From contig NZ_JAUJZH010000005.1 in assembly GCF_030486595.1 (NCBI RefSeq), forward strand, positions 1 to 64,000: a DNA stretch of 64,000 bases. Reading direction: 5' to 3'. Under the pieces are notes generated by a model. That model was not told the DNA's origin, did not search any database, and saw only the letters and a program-made list of their open reading frames with translations. Of this stretch, positions 27,521 through 38,620 are shown one piece after another. The DNA comes from Variovorax ginsengisoli. GTDB taxonomy: Bacteria; Pseudomonadota; Gammaproteobacteria; Burkholderiales; Burkholderiaceae_C. The position numbers and the translations under genes are program-made. How positions within the stretch are numbered: position 1 is the stretch's first letter; each line of letters begins with the position of its first letter.

Positions 27521-28396
27521 TCATGCAGGCCGCAGTGCGCGCACCGCGGCCACGTCCAGGTCGGGCACGCGGTCGGCGCCCGCAATGCCCAGGTGGGCCC
27601 AAAGCGCAATGGCGTCGTCGCCGCCGTCCTCCGCCAGCGGGTCGCGCAGGCGCGCGGCGAGCAGGGCGTGCTCGGCCTCGAGCGTGGCGAGCGACACCGG
27701 CTTCGAGGCGCCGATCGCATCGATGGCCGCGTCGCGGAAAGCGGTCACGTCGTCTTCCACGAGCGCGTCGCAATCGCCGGTCAGCCAGCGGTGCTTGCCG
27801 CCCGTGGTGCGCCACACCAGGGCGCGGTCGCGCGAGTCGAATTCCTCCACCCCGTGCGAGGCCTCGATGACTTCCGGCCCGGACATGGCGAGCCGCCCGA
27901 CATCGCTCATCACGATGTGGTCCGCGCAGCGCGCGACGATGCCCATGCCGCCGAAGCAGCCGTTCGCGCCGCCGATCAGCACCACCACCGGCACGCCGGC
28001 CGCGCGGACGTCGAGCACGGCGCGCATGACCTCCGACACCGCGATCAGGCCGGCATTGGCCTCGTGCAGCCGCACGCCGCCGGACTCCGCCAGCAGCAGT
28101 ACCGCCGCCGGGCGGTCGCGCAGCGCGCGGCGCAGCAGGCCGACCAGCTTGGCGCCGTGCACCTCGCCGACACCGCCGCCCATGAAGGCGCCTTCCTGGG
28201 CGGCGACGAAGACCTCCAGCCCGCCCAGCGTCGCCCGGCCGATCGCGACGCCGTCGTCGAAGGACGACGGCACGCCCAGCTGCGCCAGATGCGGGCTGGT
28301 CAGGCGCTCGGCCGGCGGCAGCCATTCGTGGAAGCTGCCCGTGTCCAGCAGTTGCGCGATCCGTTCGCGCGCCGAGCATTCGGCGTAGCTGATCAT
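27521..28396 (-). CDS. mdcD: Malonate decarboxylase beta subunit MdcD
   Basis: A 291-residue carboxyltransferase-type subunit. It begins CSARERIAQLLDTGSFHEWL, has AAQEGAFMGGGVGEVHGAKL and LLLAESGGVRLHEANAGL, and the oxyanion loop GGANGCFGGMGI. With MdcE it forms the decarboxylase centre acting on malonyl-S-MdcC and regenerating acetyl-S-ACP. This is the biotin-independent, soluble malonate decarboxylase type. It overlaps mdcC by four bases at its start. Confidence 0.94.
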   Translation of the reverse strand: MISYAECSARERIAQLLDTGSFHEWLPPAERLTSPHLAQLGVPSSFDDGVAIGRATLGGLEVFVAAQEGAFMGGGVGEVHGAKLVGLLRRALRDRPAAVLLLAESGGVRLHEANAGLIAVSEVMRAVLDVRAAGVPVVVLIGGANGCFGGMGIVARCADHIVMSDVGRLAMSGPEVIEASHGVEEFDSRDRALVWRTTGGKHRWLTGDCDALVEDDVTAFRDAAIDAIGASKPVSLATLEAEHALLAARLRDPLAEDGGDDAIALWAHLGIAGADRVPDLDVAAVRALRPA

Positions 28397-28734
28397 GGCC
28401 GTGCTCCTTGCGCCGCCGCCGGCAGTTCGGCCACGGCCTGGTCCAGCCGCAGGCTGACGACCGCTGGTGTCGCGCCCATGTCGTTGATGGCGATGCGCAC
28501 GCCGGCCAGCGGATGCCGATCGTGGAAGTCGCCGAGCACGGCTTCCCAGATCGGGCCGAAGCCGCGTGCCGAGGTCTCGATGCGGACGGTGCAGACGTCG
28601 CCGCCGGCCGCTTCGAGCAGCACCTCCAGGTTGCCGGAGCCGACGACGCCGACGAGCACCGGCGCGAAGGCGCCGGCGGGTCGGGTGCCGGTGAAGGAGA
28701 AATCGAGGGCTTCGAGCCCCGCGGGAATGGTCAT
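28393..28734 (-). CDS. mdcC: Malonate decarboxylase acyl carrier protein MdcC
   Basis: A 113-residue dedicated ACP (delta subunit). The prosthetic-group serine lies in GVVGSGNLEVLLE, the conserved attachment motif of citrate lyase and malonate decarboxylase carriers. The C-terminal RIAINDMGATPAVVSLRLDQ matches the family. It carries the phosphoribosyl-dephospho-CoA thiol on which acetyl and malonyl are exchanged. It starts fourteen bases after mdcA. Confidence 0.93.
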   Translation of the reverse strand: MTIPAGLEALDFSFTGTRPAGAFAPVLVGVVGSGNLEVLLEAAGGDVCTVRIETSARGFGPIWEAVLGDFHDRHPLAGVRIAINDMGATPAVVSLRLDQAVAELPAAAQGARP

Positions 28735-28748
28735 GGTCGTTCTCCTGG

Positions 28749-30431
28749 TCACCAGTTTCTGAATCGCTTGGGCGGCTGGTAGAGGCCGCCCGAGGCCCGC
28801 ACCAGGTCGCGCATGCTGCGCGCGGCCAGCAGGTTGCGGGTGGCTTGCCGCGGATCGATGCCGAGGTCTTCCGGCCGGCGGATCACGCCGCGGTCGCGCA
28901 GGTTCTCGACCGCGCGCCGGTCGCGCGCGAGGCCGACCGCCGTGTAGCCGGCCACGCCGCGAATCGCCTGCTCGCGTTCCGCGTCGGTGCGGCACAGCAG
29001 CAGGTTGGCGATGCCTTCCTCGGTCAGGATGTGCGTGACGTCGTCGCCGTAGATCATGATCGGCGGCAGGTCCATGCCGGCCTGCTCCTGCAAGGTCCAG
29101 GCATCGAGCCGGTCGACGAAGGCCGGCTGCATGTGCTCGCGGAAAGTCTCGACCATCTGCACCACCAGCTTCTGCCCGCGCGGTGTCCCGGCGGCGCCGC
29201 TGCGTCCGGCGCGCGCTTCGCGCCCGGCCTTGAGCCACGCCGGGCTCGCGTGACGCCGGCCTCGCGCGTCGGCGCCCATGTTGGGCGCGCCGCCGAAGCC
29301 CGCGATGCGGCCCAGCGTGGCGGTCGAGCTGTTGCCGTCGAGGTCGATCTGCAGGGTCGAGCCGATGAACAGGTCGCAGGCATAGTGGCCCGCGGCCTGG
29401 CACAGGGCGCGGTTGCTGCGCAGGCTGCCGTCGGGCCCGGTGAAGAACACATCGGAGCGGGCGCGGATGTAGTCCTCCATGCCCAGCTCCGAACCGAAGG
29501 AGTGCACCGATTGCACCCAGCCGGCTTCGATCGCGGGAATCAGCGCCGGATGCGGGTTCAATGCCCAGTGCCTGCCGATCTTGCCCTTGAGCCCCAGCGA
29601 TTCGCCGTAGGTCGGCAGCAGCAGCTCGATCGCCGCGGTGTCGAAGCCGATGCCGTGGTTGAGGCGCTGCACGCCGTACTCGGCGTAGATGCCCTTGATC
29701 GCCATCATCGCCATCAGCACCTGGATCTCGCTGATCTGCGCCGGATCGCGCGTGAACAGCGGCTCGATGAAGTTCGGCCGCGGCGCCTTGACGACGAAGT
29801 TCACCCAGCCGGCGGGTATGTCGACGCGCGGCAGCGTGGTGGTCTTGCCGTCCACCAGTTCGTTCACCTGCGCGATCACGATGCCGCCCGAGAACGCCGT
29901 GGCCTCGACGATCACCGGCGTGTCCTCGGTGTTGGGACCGGTGTAGAGGTTGCCCTCGGCATCGGCCGCGTGCGCCGCGACCAGCGCCACCTGGGGCGTG
30001 AGGTCGACGAAGTAGCGCGCGAAGAGTTCGAGGTAGGTGTGGATGGCGCCGATCTCGATGCGCCCCGCCGACACCAGCTTGGCCAGCCGCGCGCCCTGCG
30101 GTCCCGAGAAGCTGAAGTCCAGCCGCGCCGCGACGCCGTTCTCGAACACGTCGAGATGTTCCGGCAGCGCCAGCACCGACTGCACCATGTGCAGGCCGTG
30201 CACCCGCGCCGGATCGACCTGCACCAGCGCCTTGGCCAGGAAGTCGGCCTGCTTCTGGTTGTTGCCTTCGAGGCAGACCCGGTCGCCCGGCTCCAGCACG
30301 GCTTCGAGCAGCCTGCCGATCGCTTCGGTGGCGACCCGTTTGCCGCTGAGTTGCGTGCCCAGTGCGCCGGCCGCCCGCGCGAGGCGCGCGGCGCGGTTGT
30401 CGGCCTTGGTGTTCCAGTTCGTGCGTTCCAT
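28749..30431 (-). CDS. mdcA: Malonate decarboxylase alpha subunit MdcA
   Basis: A 560-residue acetyl-S-ACP:malonate ACP-transferase that swaps acetyl for malonyl on MdcC. The CoA-transferase-like fold shows GDRVCLEGNNQKQADFLAKA, TPVIVEATAFSGGIVIAQVN, MAIKGIYAEYGVQRLNHGIG and SVHSFGSELGMEDYIRARSD. The length is that of known MdcA proteins. A basic Arg/Gly/Ala-rich stretch near residues 385-415 is less conserved-looking. First enzyme gene of the operon, ten bases after madM. Confidence 0.95.
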   Translation of the reverse strand: MERTNWNTKADNRAARLARAAGALGTQLSGKRVATEAIGRLLEAVLEPGDRVCLEGNNQKQADFLAKALVQVDPARVHGLHMVQSVLALPEHLDVFENGVAARLDFSFSGPQGARLAKLVSAGRIEIGAIHTYLELFARYFVDLTPQVALVAAHAADAEGNLYTGPNTEDTPVIVEATAFSGGIVIAQVNELVDGKTTTLPRVDIPAGWVNFVVKAPRPNFIEPLFTRDPAQISEIQVLMAMMAIKGIYAEYGVQRLNHGIGFDTAAIELLLPTYGESLGLKGKIGRHWALNPHPALIPAIEAGWVQSVHSFGSELGMEDYIRARSDVFFTGPDGSLRSNRALCQAAGHYACDLFIGSTLQIDLDGNSSTATLGRIAGFGGAPNMGADARGRRHASPAWLKAGREARAGRSGAAGTPRGQKLVVQMVETFREHMQPAFVDRLDAWTLQEQAGMDLPPIMIYGDDVTHILTEEGIANLLLCRTDAEREQAIRGVAGYTAVGLARDRRAVENLRDRGVIRRPEDLGIDPRQATRNLLAARSMRDLVRASGGLYQPPKRFRNW

Positions 30432-30440
30432 GGTGTGCCC

Positions 30441-31205
30441 TCAACCCACCAGTGCCTTGGTGGCGAAAAACAGCAGCGACGGGCCGAGCAGGCAGCCGAG
30501 GCCGGTATGGAAAGTGGCGACCAGCGCGCCGTACGGCACCAGCTTGCGGTCGGTGGCGGCCAGTCCCGCCGACACGCCGCTCACCGTGCCGGCCAGGCCG
30601 CCGAACACCATCGCCGAGCGCGGCGTCTTCAGGCCCAGGAAGCGCGCCGCGATCGGCGTGCCCACCATCACGAGGATGGCCTTGACCAGTCCGGTGGCGA
30701 TGCTCAGCGCCATCACGTCCGGGCTGGCGCCGATGGCCGCACCCGTCACCGGGCCGACGATGTAGGTCACGGCGCCGGCGCCGATGGTGGTCATGCTCAC
30801 CGCGTCCGAGTAGCCGAAGCTCCAGGCGATGGCGGCGCCGACGATGAAGGGCAGCACCGTGCCGAGCAGCAGCGACACCACGCCGATCAGCCCGGCCTTG
30901 CGCGCCTCGGTGGCCTGCACCTCGAACGCGGTCGCGACGATGGCGAAATCGCGCAGCATCGCGCCGCCCATCAGTCCGATGCCGCCGAACAGCGTCATGT
31001 CGGCCAGCCCCTTGTGGCCGCCGGTCTGGGTGCCGCCCCAGTAGGCCAGCGCCAGCCCGATCACGATCGCGATGGCCGAGCCGTGCACGCGGCCGAAGGT
31101 CAGCCGGCGCGAGATCTGGCCCGACAGCAGGATGATCAGGCCGACCACCGCGAAGGCGGTCACGAGGCCGTTCTGGATCGCGGCTTTTTCGAGGATTTCG
31201 ATCAT
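30441..31205 (-). CDS. madM: Malonate transporter subunit MadM
   Basis: A 254-residue membrane protein with at least eight hydrophobic segments. It matches the MadM family: TFGRVHGSAIAIVIGLALAY, GLADMTLFGGIGLMGGAMLR and GAGAVTYIVGPVTGAAIGAS. With MadL it forms the two-component malonate/cation symporter of the inner membrane. It starts four bases after madL, and leads directly into mdcA, giving uptake and metabolism in one transcript. Confidence 0.92.
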   Translation of the reverse strand: MIEILEKAAIQNGLVTAFAVVGLIILLSGQISRRLTFGRVHGSAIAIVIGLALAYWGGTQTGGHKGLADMTLFGGIGLMGGAMLRDFAIVATAFEVQATEARKAGLIGVVSLLLGTVLPFIVGAAIAWSFGYSDAVSMTTIGAGAVTYIVGPVTGAAIGASPDVMALSIATGLVKAILVMVGTPIAARFLGLKTPRSAMVFGGLAGTVSGVSAGLAATDRKLVPYGALVATFHTGLGCLLGPSLLFFATKALVG

Positions 31206-31209
31206 GGTG

Positions 31210-31626
31210 TCACTCCGCTTCGGTCAGGAGGGGGTTGTCGTGCAGGATCGGTGCGCCGTCGGTCTGCGCCTGCGGCCGCTCGGTCCGATTGATCACGGCG
31301 ATCACGCAGGCACAGACCGCCACCGCGGCGATGGCCGACAGCAGCGCGACCGGGCCGCCGCGCAGCGCAGAAACCATGTCCTGCTGCGCCGCCATGGCGA
31401 CGACGACCGGGATGTAGAGCGCGCCCCAGTACTCGACGCCGAGTTCCGTCAGCTTCGGCAGCATGTTGCGCCGCTGCATGTAGATGCGGGCGAAGATCAG
31501 CAGCAGCATGGCGATGCCGACGCCGCCGACATTGGTCTTGACGCCGAGCGCCTGGCCCAGCAGGTCCCCGAGAAAGATGCCCAGCAGGTGGCACACGGCC
31601 AGCAGGGCGGTACCGAAAATGATCAT
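31210..31626 (-). CDS. madL: Malonate transporter subunit MadL
   Basis: A 138-residue membrane protein with about four helices (LLAVCHLLGIFLGDLLGQAL at the start, VGGVGIAMLLLIFARIYM in the middle). It matches MadL, the smaller subunit of the malonate symporter. It is the first gene of the operon. The 144-bp gap upstream separates it from the LysR gene and should hold the promoter; I see only an AT-rich ATCAATTAACG patch and no convincing -35/-10 pair. Confidence 0.9.
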   Translation of the reverse strand: MIIFGTALLAVCHLLGIFLGDLLGQALGVKTNVGGVGIAMLLLIFARIYMQRRNMLPKLTELGVEYWGALYIPVVVAMAAQQDMVSALRGGPVALLSAIAAVAVCACVIAVINRTERPQAQTDGAPILHDNPLLTEAE

Positions 31627-31770
31627 CCGCTTGTCTCCTTGGATTCGCCGTCCGGAATCGCGGCGCTGTGGAGACGAACGGTACCGGCGGCCCCCGTCCC
31701 GATCAATTAACGGAGGACGGCGACGCTTACGCCGCGTGAAACGGTCGCGGGTAAACCCGGGGCGGCAGTT

Positions 31771-32685
31771 TCAGGAGAGATCGGCCTTGGAGCTGCGGCA
31801 AAGCGCCAGCAGGGCCAGCAGATTGGGGTCGCGTTCGCGCGTGCGCAGGAAGTTCACCGCGATGGTCTGGCGCACCAGGTACTTCGCCTGCAGCGGAACC
31901 AGCCGGACGTTGTGCGGCAGCGCGCCGCGCACCCGTCCGGGCAGCAAGGTGTAGCCCACGCCGCCGCCCACCAGGTTCATCAGCGAGAAGATGTCGCCCG
32001 TCTGCATCACCACGCGGGGTGCGAACGAGGCGATGCGGAACGATTCCATGAAGCCGCTGTAGGTCACGAAGCCTTCGGACAGGCTGACGAAATGCTCGTC
32101 GGCGCAGGCGCCGAGGTCGACCTCCTTCATGCCGGCGTAGCGGGAGTCGACCGGCGCGGCGAAGAAAATGTCGTCCTCGAACAGCGGCTCCGATTCGACG
32201 TCGGGCGCCTCGCCGGGGATCGCCATCAGCACCGCGTCGACGCCGCCGTCGCGCAGCTTCTGCAGCAGATCGGCGTTCGAGCCGAGCACCAGCTCGGTGT
32301 GGAGTTCGGGCAGGCGCTGCTTCATCCCCATGATGACCTTGGGCACGGTCCGGCTGGTCAGGGAATAGAGCGACCCGATGCGGATCCGGTCGGCCGAATA
32401 GCCCGCCACCTCGCGCGTCGCCCGGATGCCTTCCGACAGCGTGCGCACCACGTCCCGGGCGACGTCGGCCAGCGTCTTGGCGGCGTCCGTGGGCAGCAGG
32501 TTGCGGCCCTCGAGCCGGAACAGCGCGCAGCGGGTGCCGGTTTCCAACGAATGCAAGGCCCGGTGCACGCTGACCGTGCTGATGTCGAGCCGCTCGGCGG
32601 TGCGCGCGAGGTTCCCGGTTTCCATGAAGGCAAGCAGGATCTCGAGCTTGCGGAAGGTGATTTCTTCGTCGACGAGGAAGGTCAT
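31771..32685 (-). CDS. mdcR: LysR family regulator of the malonate decarboxylase operon
   Basis: A 304-residue LysR-type activator. The N-terminal helix-turn-helix is in FMETGNLARTAERLDISTVS with RLEGRNLLPTDA downstream. The periplasmic-binding-fold effector domain includes RIRIGSLYSLTSRTVPKVI and VVMQTGDIFSLMNLVGGG. In related clusters MdcR/MadR senses malonate and activates the decarboxylase genes. Unusually it is encoded on the same strand, directly upstream of madL, rather than divergent. ATG 32685 places the helix-turn-helix at the proper distance. Confidence 0.92.
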   Translation of the reverse strand: MTFLVDEEITFRKLEILLAFMETGNLARTAERLDISTVSVHRALHSLETGTRCALFRLEGRNLLPTDAAKTLADVARDVVRTLSEGIRATREVAGYSADRIRIGSLYSLTSRTVPKVIMGMKQRLPELHTELVLGSNADLLQKLRDGGVDAVLMAIPGEAPDVESEPLFEDDIFFAAPVDSRYAGMKEVDLGACADEHFVSLSEGFVTYSGFMESFRIASFAPRVVMQTGDIFSLMNLVGGGVGYTLLPGRVRGALPHNVRLVPLQAKYLVRQTIAVNFLRTRERDPNLLALLALCRSSKADLS

Positions 32686-32784
32686 ATGTGTCCGTGTGTA
32701 ATTATTTCGTGCACGGTCCGGCGAGGAAGCCCCCGCATAGCGCGCAACCATACGCCCACGCCGGCGCGGGCCGCGGCAGCTTCC

Positions 32785-32790
32785 TAGAAT
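32785..32790 (+). promoter_or_regulatory. Possible -10 element for uvrA
   Basis: TAGAAT lies 26 bp before the uvrA start and matches the -10 hexamer seen ahead of thiC and tyrS. No good -35 hexamer is found upstream. The 130-bp gap separates divergent mdcR and uvrA. Confidence 0.35.
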
Positions 32791-32815
32791 GTCTGCCCCA
32801 CCCCGCAAGGCATTC

Positions 32816-35800
32816 ATGACACAGGGCTCCATCCGGATTCGCGGTGCACGTCAGCACAACCTCCAGAACCTCGACCTCGACATCCGCACCGGCGAGATGA
32901 CGGTGGTCACCGGGCCGAGCGGCTCGGGCAAGTCGAGCCTGGTGTTCGACACCCTCTATGCCGAAGGCCAGCGGCGCTATGTCGAGACCTTCTCGGCCTA
33001 CGCGCGCCAGTTCCTCGACCGGATGGACAAGCCGGCGGTCGACAAGGTGGAGGGCGTGCCGCCCGCGATCGCGATCGACCAGACCAATCCGGTGCGTTCC
33101 TCGCGCTCGACCGTCGGCACCATGACCGAGCTCAACGACCACCTGAAGCTGCTGTTCGCCCGCGCGGCGCAGCTGTTCGACCGCGAGACCGCCCTGCCGG
33201 TGCGGCACGACTCGCCCGATTCGATCTACGCCGAACTGCAGTCGCGCGCCGCTGCGGCGGGCGATCCGCGGGTCGTCCTGACCTTCCCGGTCGAGCTGCC
33301 GGCCAGCACCTCGGCCGACGAGGTGACGCAATGGCTGTCGGCCAGCGGCTTCACGCGGGTGCAGGCCGAGCGCGAGGTCGCGACCCCGACCGGCCCGCGC
33401 AAGGTGCTCGACGTCGTGGCCGACCGCTTCCGCATGGCCAACGCCGAGCGGGCGCGCGTGGTCGAGGCGATCGAGGTCGCACTGAAGCGCGGCAGCGGGC
33501 GCTTGACCGTGTATGCGGTGGCGGCCGAGGAGGGCGTCGAGCCCGATATCTGGAAGTTCTCCACCGGCCTGCACTGCCCGGAGAGCGACATCCGCTACAC
33601 CGATCCGATCCCCTCGATGTTCTCGTTCAACTCGGCGGTGGGCGCCTGCGAGACCTGCCGCGGCTTCGGCCGCGTGATCGGCGTCGACCTCGGGCTGGTG
33701 ATTCCGAACGACAAGCTCACTTTGCGCGCCGGCGCCATCAAGACCATCCAGACGCCGGCCTGGAAGGAGGCGCAGGACGACCTCATGCGCCACGCCGAAG
33801 ACGCCGGCATTCCGCGCGACACGCCCTGGAACAAGCTCACGGCCGAGCAGCGCCACTGGGTGATCGAGGGCTCGCCGAACTGGAAGGGCAAGTGGAACCA
33901 GCAGTGGTATGGCGTGCGCCGTTTCTTCGCCTACCTCGAGAGCAAGGCCTACAAGATGCACATCCGCGTGCTCTTGTCGAAGTACCGCAGCTACACGCCG
34001 TGCCCCACCTGTGCCGGCGCGCGGCTCGAACTCGAGAGCCTGCTGTGGCGCATCGGCAGCAAGGAAGACGCCGACGCCGTGCTGGCGCCGTCCAGGCGTT
34101 TCATGCCGGTCGGCGCGAAATGGTCGCGCGAGCAGCTCGAGGCACTGCCGGGCCTGTGCCTGCACGACCTGATGCTGCTGCCGATCGAGCGCCTGCGCCG
34201 CCTCTTCGACCGCATCGAGAGCCACGGCAACAGCAGCACCGCGAGCGAGGGCGACATCCAGGCGCTCAAGCTGCTGTTCGAGGAGATCACGACCCGCCTG
34301 CGCTACCTGCACGACGTCGGCATCGGCTACCTGACGCTCGATCGCCAGAGCCGCACGCTGTCGGGCGGCGAGGTGCAGCGCATCAACCTCACGACCGCGC
34401 TCGGCACCTCGCTGGTCAACACGCTGTTCGTGCTCGACGAGCCCAGCATCGGCCTGCATCCGCGCGACATGAACCGCATCACCGAGGCCATGCTGCGGCT
34501 GCGCGACGCCGGAAACACGCTGGTGGTGGTCGAGCACGACCCGGCCGTGATGCTGGCGGCCGACCGGGTGATCGACATGGGGCCGGGCCCGGGCATCCGA
34601 GGCGGCCAGATCGTGTTCGACGGCAGCACCGATGCGCTGCGCGATGCCGAGACGCTGACCGGCCAGTACCTGGGCGGGCGCAAGCAGATCGGCATGGGCT
34701 TCCGCCGCATGGTCAGCGACAACACGCCGCGGCTCATCCTCGAAGGCGTGCGCGAGCACAACCTGCAGGACATCACGGTCGAGCTGCCGCTGTCGCGGCT
34801 GGTCTGCATCACCGGCGTCAGCGGCTCGGGCAAGTCGACCTTGGTGCAGGACGTGCTGGCGCCGGCCCTGATGCGGCACTTCGGCAAGGCGACCGAAAGC
34901 CCGGGCGCGCACGACCGCATGCTGGGCGCCGATCACCTGAGCGACGTGGTCTTCGTCGACCAGTCGCCGATCGGCAAGACGGCGCGCTCCAATCCGGCGA
35001 GCTATGTCGGCGCCTGGGACGCGATCCGCGAGATATTCGCCACCGCGGCGCTGTCGCGCCAGCGCGGCTACACGGCCTCGAAGTTCAGCTTCAACAGCGG
35101 CGACGGCCGCTGCCCGACCTGCGGCGGCTCGGGCTTCGAGCATGTCGAGATGCAGTTCCTGTCGGACGTCTACCTGCGCTGCCCGGACTGCGACGGCAAG
35201 CGCTACCGGCCCGAGATCCTCGAGGTGACGATCGAGCGGGCCGGCCGCAACCTCAACGTCGCCGACGTGCTCGACCTCACGGTGGCCGAGGCCGCTGCGG
35301 CCTTTGCTTCCGACCGAGAGGTGCTGCGCGTGCTGCAGCCGATCGTCGACGTCGGCCTCGACTACGTGAAGCTGGGCCAGCCGGTGCCCACGCTCTCGGG
35401 CGGCGAGGCGCAGCGCCTCAAGCTCGCGGGCTTCCTGGCCGAGGCGGCCAAGAGCGGCAGCGCCAGCAAGCAGCCGCTGGCGCGCAAGGGCACCTTGTTC
35501 CTGTTCGACGAGCCGACCACCGGACTGCACTTCGACGACATCGCGCGCCTGATGCGCGCGTTGCGCAAGCTGCTCGACGCCGGCCATTCGCTGGTCGTGA
35601 TCGAGCACAACCTCGACGTCATCCGGGCCAGCGACTGGATCATCGACCTCGGGCCCGAAGGCGGCGAGGGCGGTGGTCAGGTGGTGGCGGTCGGCACGCC
35701 CGAGCAAGTGCGCGAGAACCCGGTCTCGCTGACCGGCGCGGCGCTGGCCGACTACGAACTCGCGGTCGGGCCGGGCGCCTACAAGGTGGCCGAGCGCGCG

Positions 35801-38620
35801 GCGCGAAGCTATGCGGCGCGGGTGCAGCCGGCGCAGGGGCGCGACGCGATCCAGATCGTCAATGCGCGCGAGCACAACCTCAAGAACCTGTCGGTCGACA
35901 TCCCGCGCGGCAAGTTCAGCGTGGTCACGGGCGTCAGCGGATCCGGCAAGTCGACGCTGGCCTTCGACATCCTGTTCAACGAGGGGCAACGGCGCTACCT
36001 CGAATCGCTCAACGCCTATGCGCGCAGCATCGTGCAGCCCGCGGGCCGGCCCGAGGTCGATGCGGTCTACGGCATTCCGCCCACGGTCGCGATCGAGCAG
36101 CGCCTGTCGCGCGGCGGCCGCAAGAGCACGGTGGGCACCACCACCGAGGTCTGGCACTTCCTGCGCCTGCTCTACGTCAAGCTCGGCATCCAGCACTGCA
36201 TCCACGACGGCGCCGCGGTGCAGCCGCAGACGCCCGACAGCATCGCGGCGCAGCTGCTGAAGAACTTCAAGGGCCAGCACATCGGCCTGCTGGCGCCGCT
36301 GGTGAGCAACCGCAAGGGCGTCTACACCGAGCTGGCCGACTGGGCGCGGCCGCGCGGCTTCACCCATCTTCGGGTCGATGGCGAATTCCTGCCGACCACG
36401 GGCTTCCCGCGCATCGATCGCTTCAAGGAGCACAGCATCGAGCTGCCGGTGGCCAGCCTGGACGTGCTGCCGGCGCAGGAGACCGAGCTGCGCCAGGCGC
36501 TGACCAAGGCGCTCGAGCACGGCAAGGGCGTGGTCCACGTGCTGAGCAACCTCACGGGCCTGCGCGCCGCGATGATGGCCGGCGCACCAACGCTCGGCAT
36601 CGGCCACGCCCATGTGTTCTCGACCTTGCGCGCCTGCCCGGTGTGCAGCACCAGCTATGCGGAGCTCGATCCGCGGCTGTTCTCCTACAACAGCAAGCAC
36701 GGCTGGTGCCCCGACTGCGTCGGCACCGGCGTCAAGCTCACGAAGGAGCAGCGCAAGGTCTATGACGACTCGGTGATGGCCGACGACCAGAAGGGCCGCG
36801 AGCAGACCTTCGCCGAGCCCGAGGCGGAGGACGTGGGCGACGTGGCCTGCCCGACCTGCGAAGGCACGCGGCTCAATGCGACCGCGCGCGCCGTGCTGTT
36901 CGGCGAGGGCGGCGGCATCGGCATCACCGAGCTCGCGCGCATGAGCGTGACCGACATCCGCGTCTGGTTCGAGAACGTGGTGTTGAGCGGCCGCCAGGCC
37001 GAGATCGCGCGCGACCTGGTGCCCGAGATCAAGAGCCGGCTCGAGTTCCTCGAGGAGGTCGGGCTGGGCTACCTCACGCTCGATCGCGGCGCGCCGACCT
37101 TGAGCGGCGGCGAGGCGCAGCGGATCCGGCTCGCGGCGCAGCTCGGCAGCAACCTGCAGGGCGTCTGCTACGTGCTCGACGAGCCGACCATCGGCCTGCA
37201 TGCGCGCGACAATCAGATCCTGCTCGACGCGCTGCACAAGCTCGGCGACAAGGGCAACACGCTGGTGGTGGTCGAGCACGACGAGGACACGATCCGCCGC
37301 GCCGACCACATCATCGACATCGGGCCCAGCGCGGGCAAGCGCGGCGGCCGGCTGGTGGCCGAAGGCAGCGTGGCCGACATCGAGGGCGCCGGCGATTCGC
37401 AGACCGGTCGCTACCTGCGCGACGCGATCAGGCATCCGTTGCAGCCCCGGCGCGGCGTGCCTTCGCCCGAGCCGGGTGCCCCGGGCTGGCTCAGCGTGAG
37501 CGGCGCCGACTTGCACAACCTGAAGGATGTCGCGGTCTCGCTGCCGCTGCATCGCCTGGTGGCCGTCACCGGCGTCAGCGGCTCGGGCAAGTCGACCCTG
37601 GCGCGCGACGTCCTGCTGGCCAACGTGTACGCGGTGGTGGTGCAGCGCATGACCAAGGCCGGCCGCGATGCAGATGCCGCGGGCAAGCATCCGAAGTGGG
37701 TGGGTTGCAGCGCGGTCGAGGGCTACGAGACCATCGACCGTGTGCTCGAGGTCGACCAGACGCCGATCGGCAAGACGCCGCGCAGCTGCCCGGCGACCTA
37801 CATCGGTTTCTGGGACACGATCCGCAAGCTCTTCGCCGACACGCTGGAAGCCAAGGCGCGCGGCTACGGCCCCGCACGCTTCAGCTTCAACACCGGCGAA
37901 GGCCGCTGCCCGGGCTGCGACGGTGCCGGCGTGCGGACCATCGAGATGAGCTTCCTGCCCGACGTCAAGGTGGCCTGCGAGGTCTGCCACGGCGCGCGCT
38001 TCAATCCCGAGACGCTGGCGGTCAGCTGGCGCGGCAAGAGCATCGGCGATGTGCTGCAGATGGAGGTCGACGAGGCGGTCGAGTTCTTCGCTTCGATGCC
38101 CAACATCAGCCATCCGCTGCAGCTGCTGAAGGACGTCGGACTCGGCTACCTGACGCTGGGCCAGCCGTCGCCGACGCTGTCGGGCGGCGAGGCGCAGCGC
38201 ATCAAGCTGGTGACCGAACTCAGCAAGGTGCGCGACGACGTCACGCGGCGCGGCAACAAGGCGCCGCACACGCTCTACGTGCTCGACGAGCCGACGGTGG
38301 GCCTGCACATGGCCGACGTCGAGAAGCTGATCCACGTGCTGCACCGGCTGGTCAACGGCGGCCACAGCGTGGTGGTGATCGAGCATGACCTTGATGTCAT
38401 CGCCGAGGCCGACTGGCTGATCGACCTCGGGCCGGAAGGCGGCAACGGGGGCGGGCGCGTCGTGGCTGCGGCGCCGCCGGAAGAGGTGGTGGAGCTGGGC
38501 ACGCATACGGGCGTGGCGCTGGGGCCCGTGCTGGCGCGTTCTCGGGAACAGCATGTGGTGCTGACGCTGCCGGTGCAGGAAGCGGCGGGGTCTTCTGTGA
38601 AGGTCCGCAGGGAAGCTTGA
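32816..38620 (+). CDS. uvrA: Double-length UvrA-like excinuclease subunit (four ABC signatures)
   Basis: A 1,934-residue protein made of two UvrA-like halves joined in one chain; ordinary UvrA is about 940. Each half has two ABC ATPase modules. Walker A loops (G-SGSGKS) are near residues 33, 667, 1039 and 1586, and LSGGE signatures near 515, 860, 1429 and 1787. Each signature is followed by a DEP-containing Walker B (for example [18 protein letters not shown]). UvrA recognises bulky DNA lesions with UvrB as a dimer, so this chain may form the dimer internally. In the first half the first zinc site reads CPES where CPxC is expected; the second half keeps all four cysteines (CPVC and CPDC). ATG 32816 follows AAGG; ATG 32789 is an alternative. 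Confidence 0.93.
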   Translation: MTQGSIRIRGARQHNLQNLDLDIRTGEMTVVTGPSGSGKSSLVFDTLYAEGQRRYVETFSAYARQFLDRMDKPAVDKVEGVPPAIAIDQTNPVRSSRSTVGTMTELNDHLKLLFARAAQLFDRETALPVRHDSPDSIYAELQSRAAAAGDPRVVLTFPVELPASTSADEVTQWLSASGFTRVQAEREVATPTGPRKVLDVVADRFRMANAERARVVEAIEVALKRGSGRLTVYAVAAEEGVEPDIWKFSTGLHCPESDIRYTDPIPSMFSFNSAVGACETCRGFGRVIGVDLGLVIPNDKLTLRAGAIKTIQTPAWKEAQDDLMRHAEDAGIPRDTPWNKLTAEQRHWVIEGSPNWKGKWNQQWYGVRRFFAYLESKAYKMHIRVLLSKYRSYTPCPTCAGARLELESLLWRIGSKEDADAVLAPSRRFMPVGAKWSREQLEALPGLCLHDLMLLPIERLRRLFDRIESHGNSSTASEGDIQALKLLFEEITTRLRYLHDVGIGYLTLDRQSRTLSGGEVQRINLTTALGTSLVNTLFVLDEPSIGLHPRDMNRITEAMLRLRDAGNTLVVVEHDPAVMLAADRVIDMGPGPGIRGGQIVFDGSTDALRDAETLTGQYLGGRKQIGMGFRRMVSDNTPRLILEGVREHNLQDITVELPLSRLVCITGVSGSGKSTLVQDVLAPALMRHFGKATESPGAHDRMLGADHLSDVVFVDQSPIGKTARSNPASYVGAWDAIREIFATAALSRQRGYTASKFSFNSGDGRCPTCGGSGFEHVEMQFLSDVYLRCPDCDGKRYRPEILEVTIERAGRNLNVADVLDLTVAEAAAAFASDREVLRVLQPIVDVGLDYVKLGQPVPTLSGGEAQRLKLAGFLAEAAKSGSASKQPLARKGTLFLFDEPTTGLHFDDIARLMRALRKLLDAGHSLVVIEHNLDVIRASDWIIDLGPEGGEGGGQVVAVGTPEQVRENPVSLTGAALADYELAVGPGAYKVAERAARSYAARVQPAQGRDAIQIVNAREHNLKNLSVDIPRGKFSVVTGVSGSGKSTLAFDILFNEGQRRYLESLNAYARSIVQPAGRPEVDAVYGIPPTVAIEQRLSRGGRKSTVGTTTEVWHFLRLLYVKLGIQHCIHDGAAVQPQTPDSIAAQLLKNFKGQHIGLLAPLVSNRKGVYTELADWARPRGFTHLRVDGEFLPTTGFPRIDRFKEHSIELPVASLDVLPAQETELRQALTKALEHGKGVVHVLSNLTGLRAAMMAGAPTLGIGHAHVFSTLRACPVCSTSYAELDPRLFSYNSKHGWCPDCVGTGVKLTKEQRKVYDDSVMADDQKGREQTFAEPEAEDVGDVACPTCEGTRLNATARAVLFGEGGGIGITELARMSVTDIRVWFENVVLSGRQAEIARDLVPEIKSRLEFLEEVGLGYLTLDRGAPTLSGGEAQRIRLAAQLGSNLQGVCYVLDEPTIGLHARDNQILLDALHKLGDKGNTLVVVEHDEDTIRRADHIIDIGPSAGKRGGRLVAEGSVADIEGAGDSQTGRYLRDAIRHPLQPRRGVPSPEPGAPGWLSVSGADLHNLKDVAVSLPLHRLVAVTGVSGSGKSTLARDVLLANVYAVVVQRMTKAGRDADAAGKHPKWVGCSAVEGYETIDRVLEVDQTPIGKTPRSCPATYIGFWDTIRKLFADTLEAKARGYGPARFSFNTGEGRCPGCDGAGVRTIEMSFLPDVKVACEVCHGARFNPETLAVSWRGKSIGDVLQMEVDEAVEFFASMPNISHPLQLLKDVGLGYLTLGQPSPTLSGGEAQRIKLVTELSKVRDDVTRRGNKAPHTLYVLDEPTVGLHMADVEKLIHVLHRLVNGGHSVVVIEHDLDVIAEADWLIDLGPEGGNGGGRVVAAAPPEEVVELGTHTGVALGPVLARSREQHVVLTLPVQEAAGSSVKVRREA

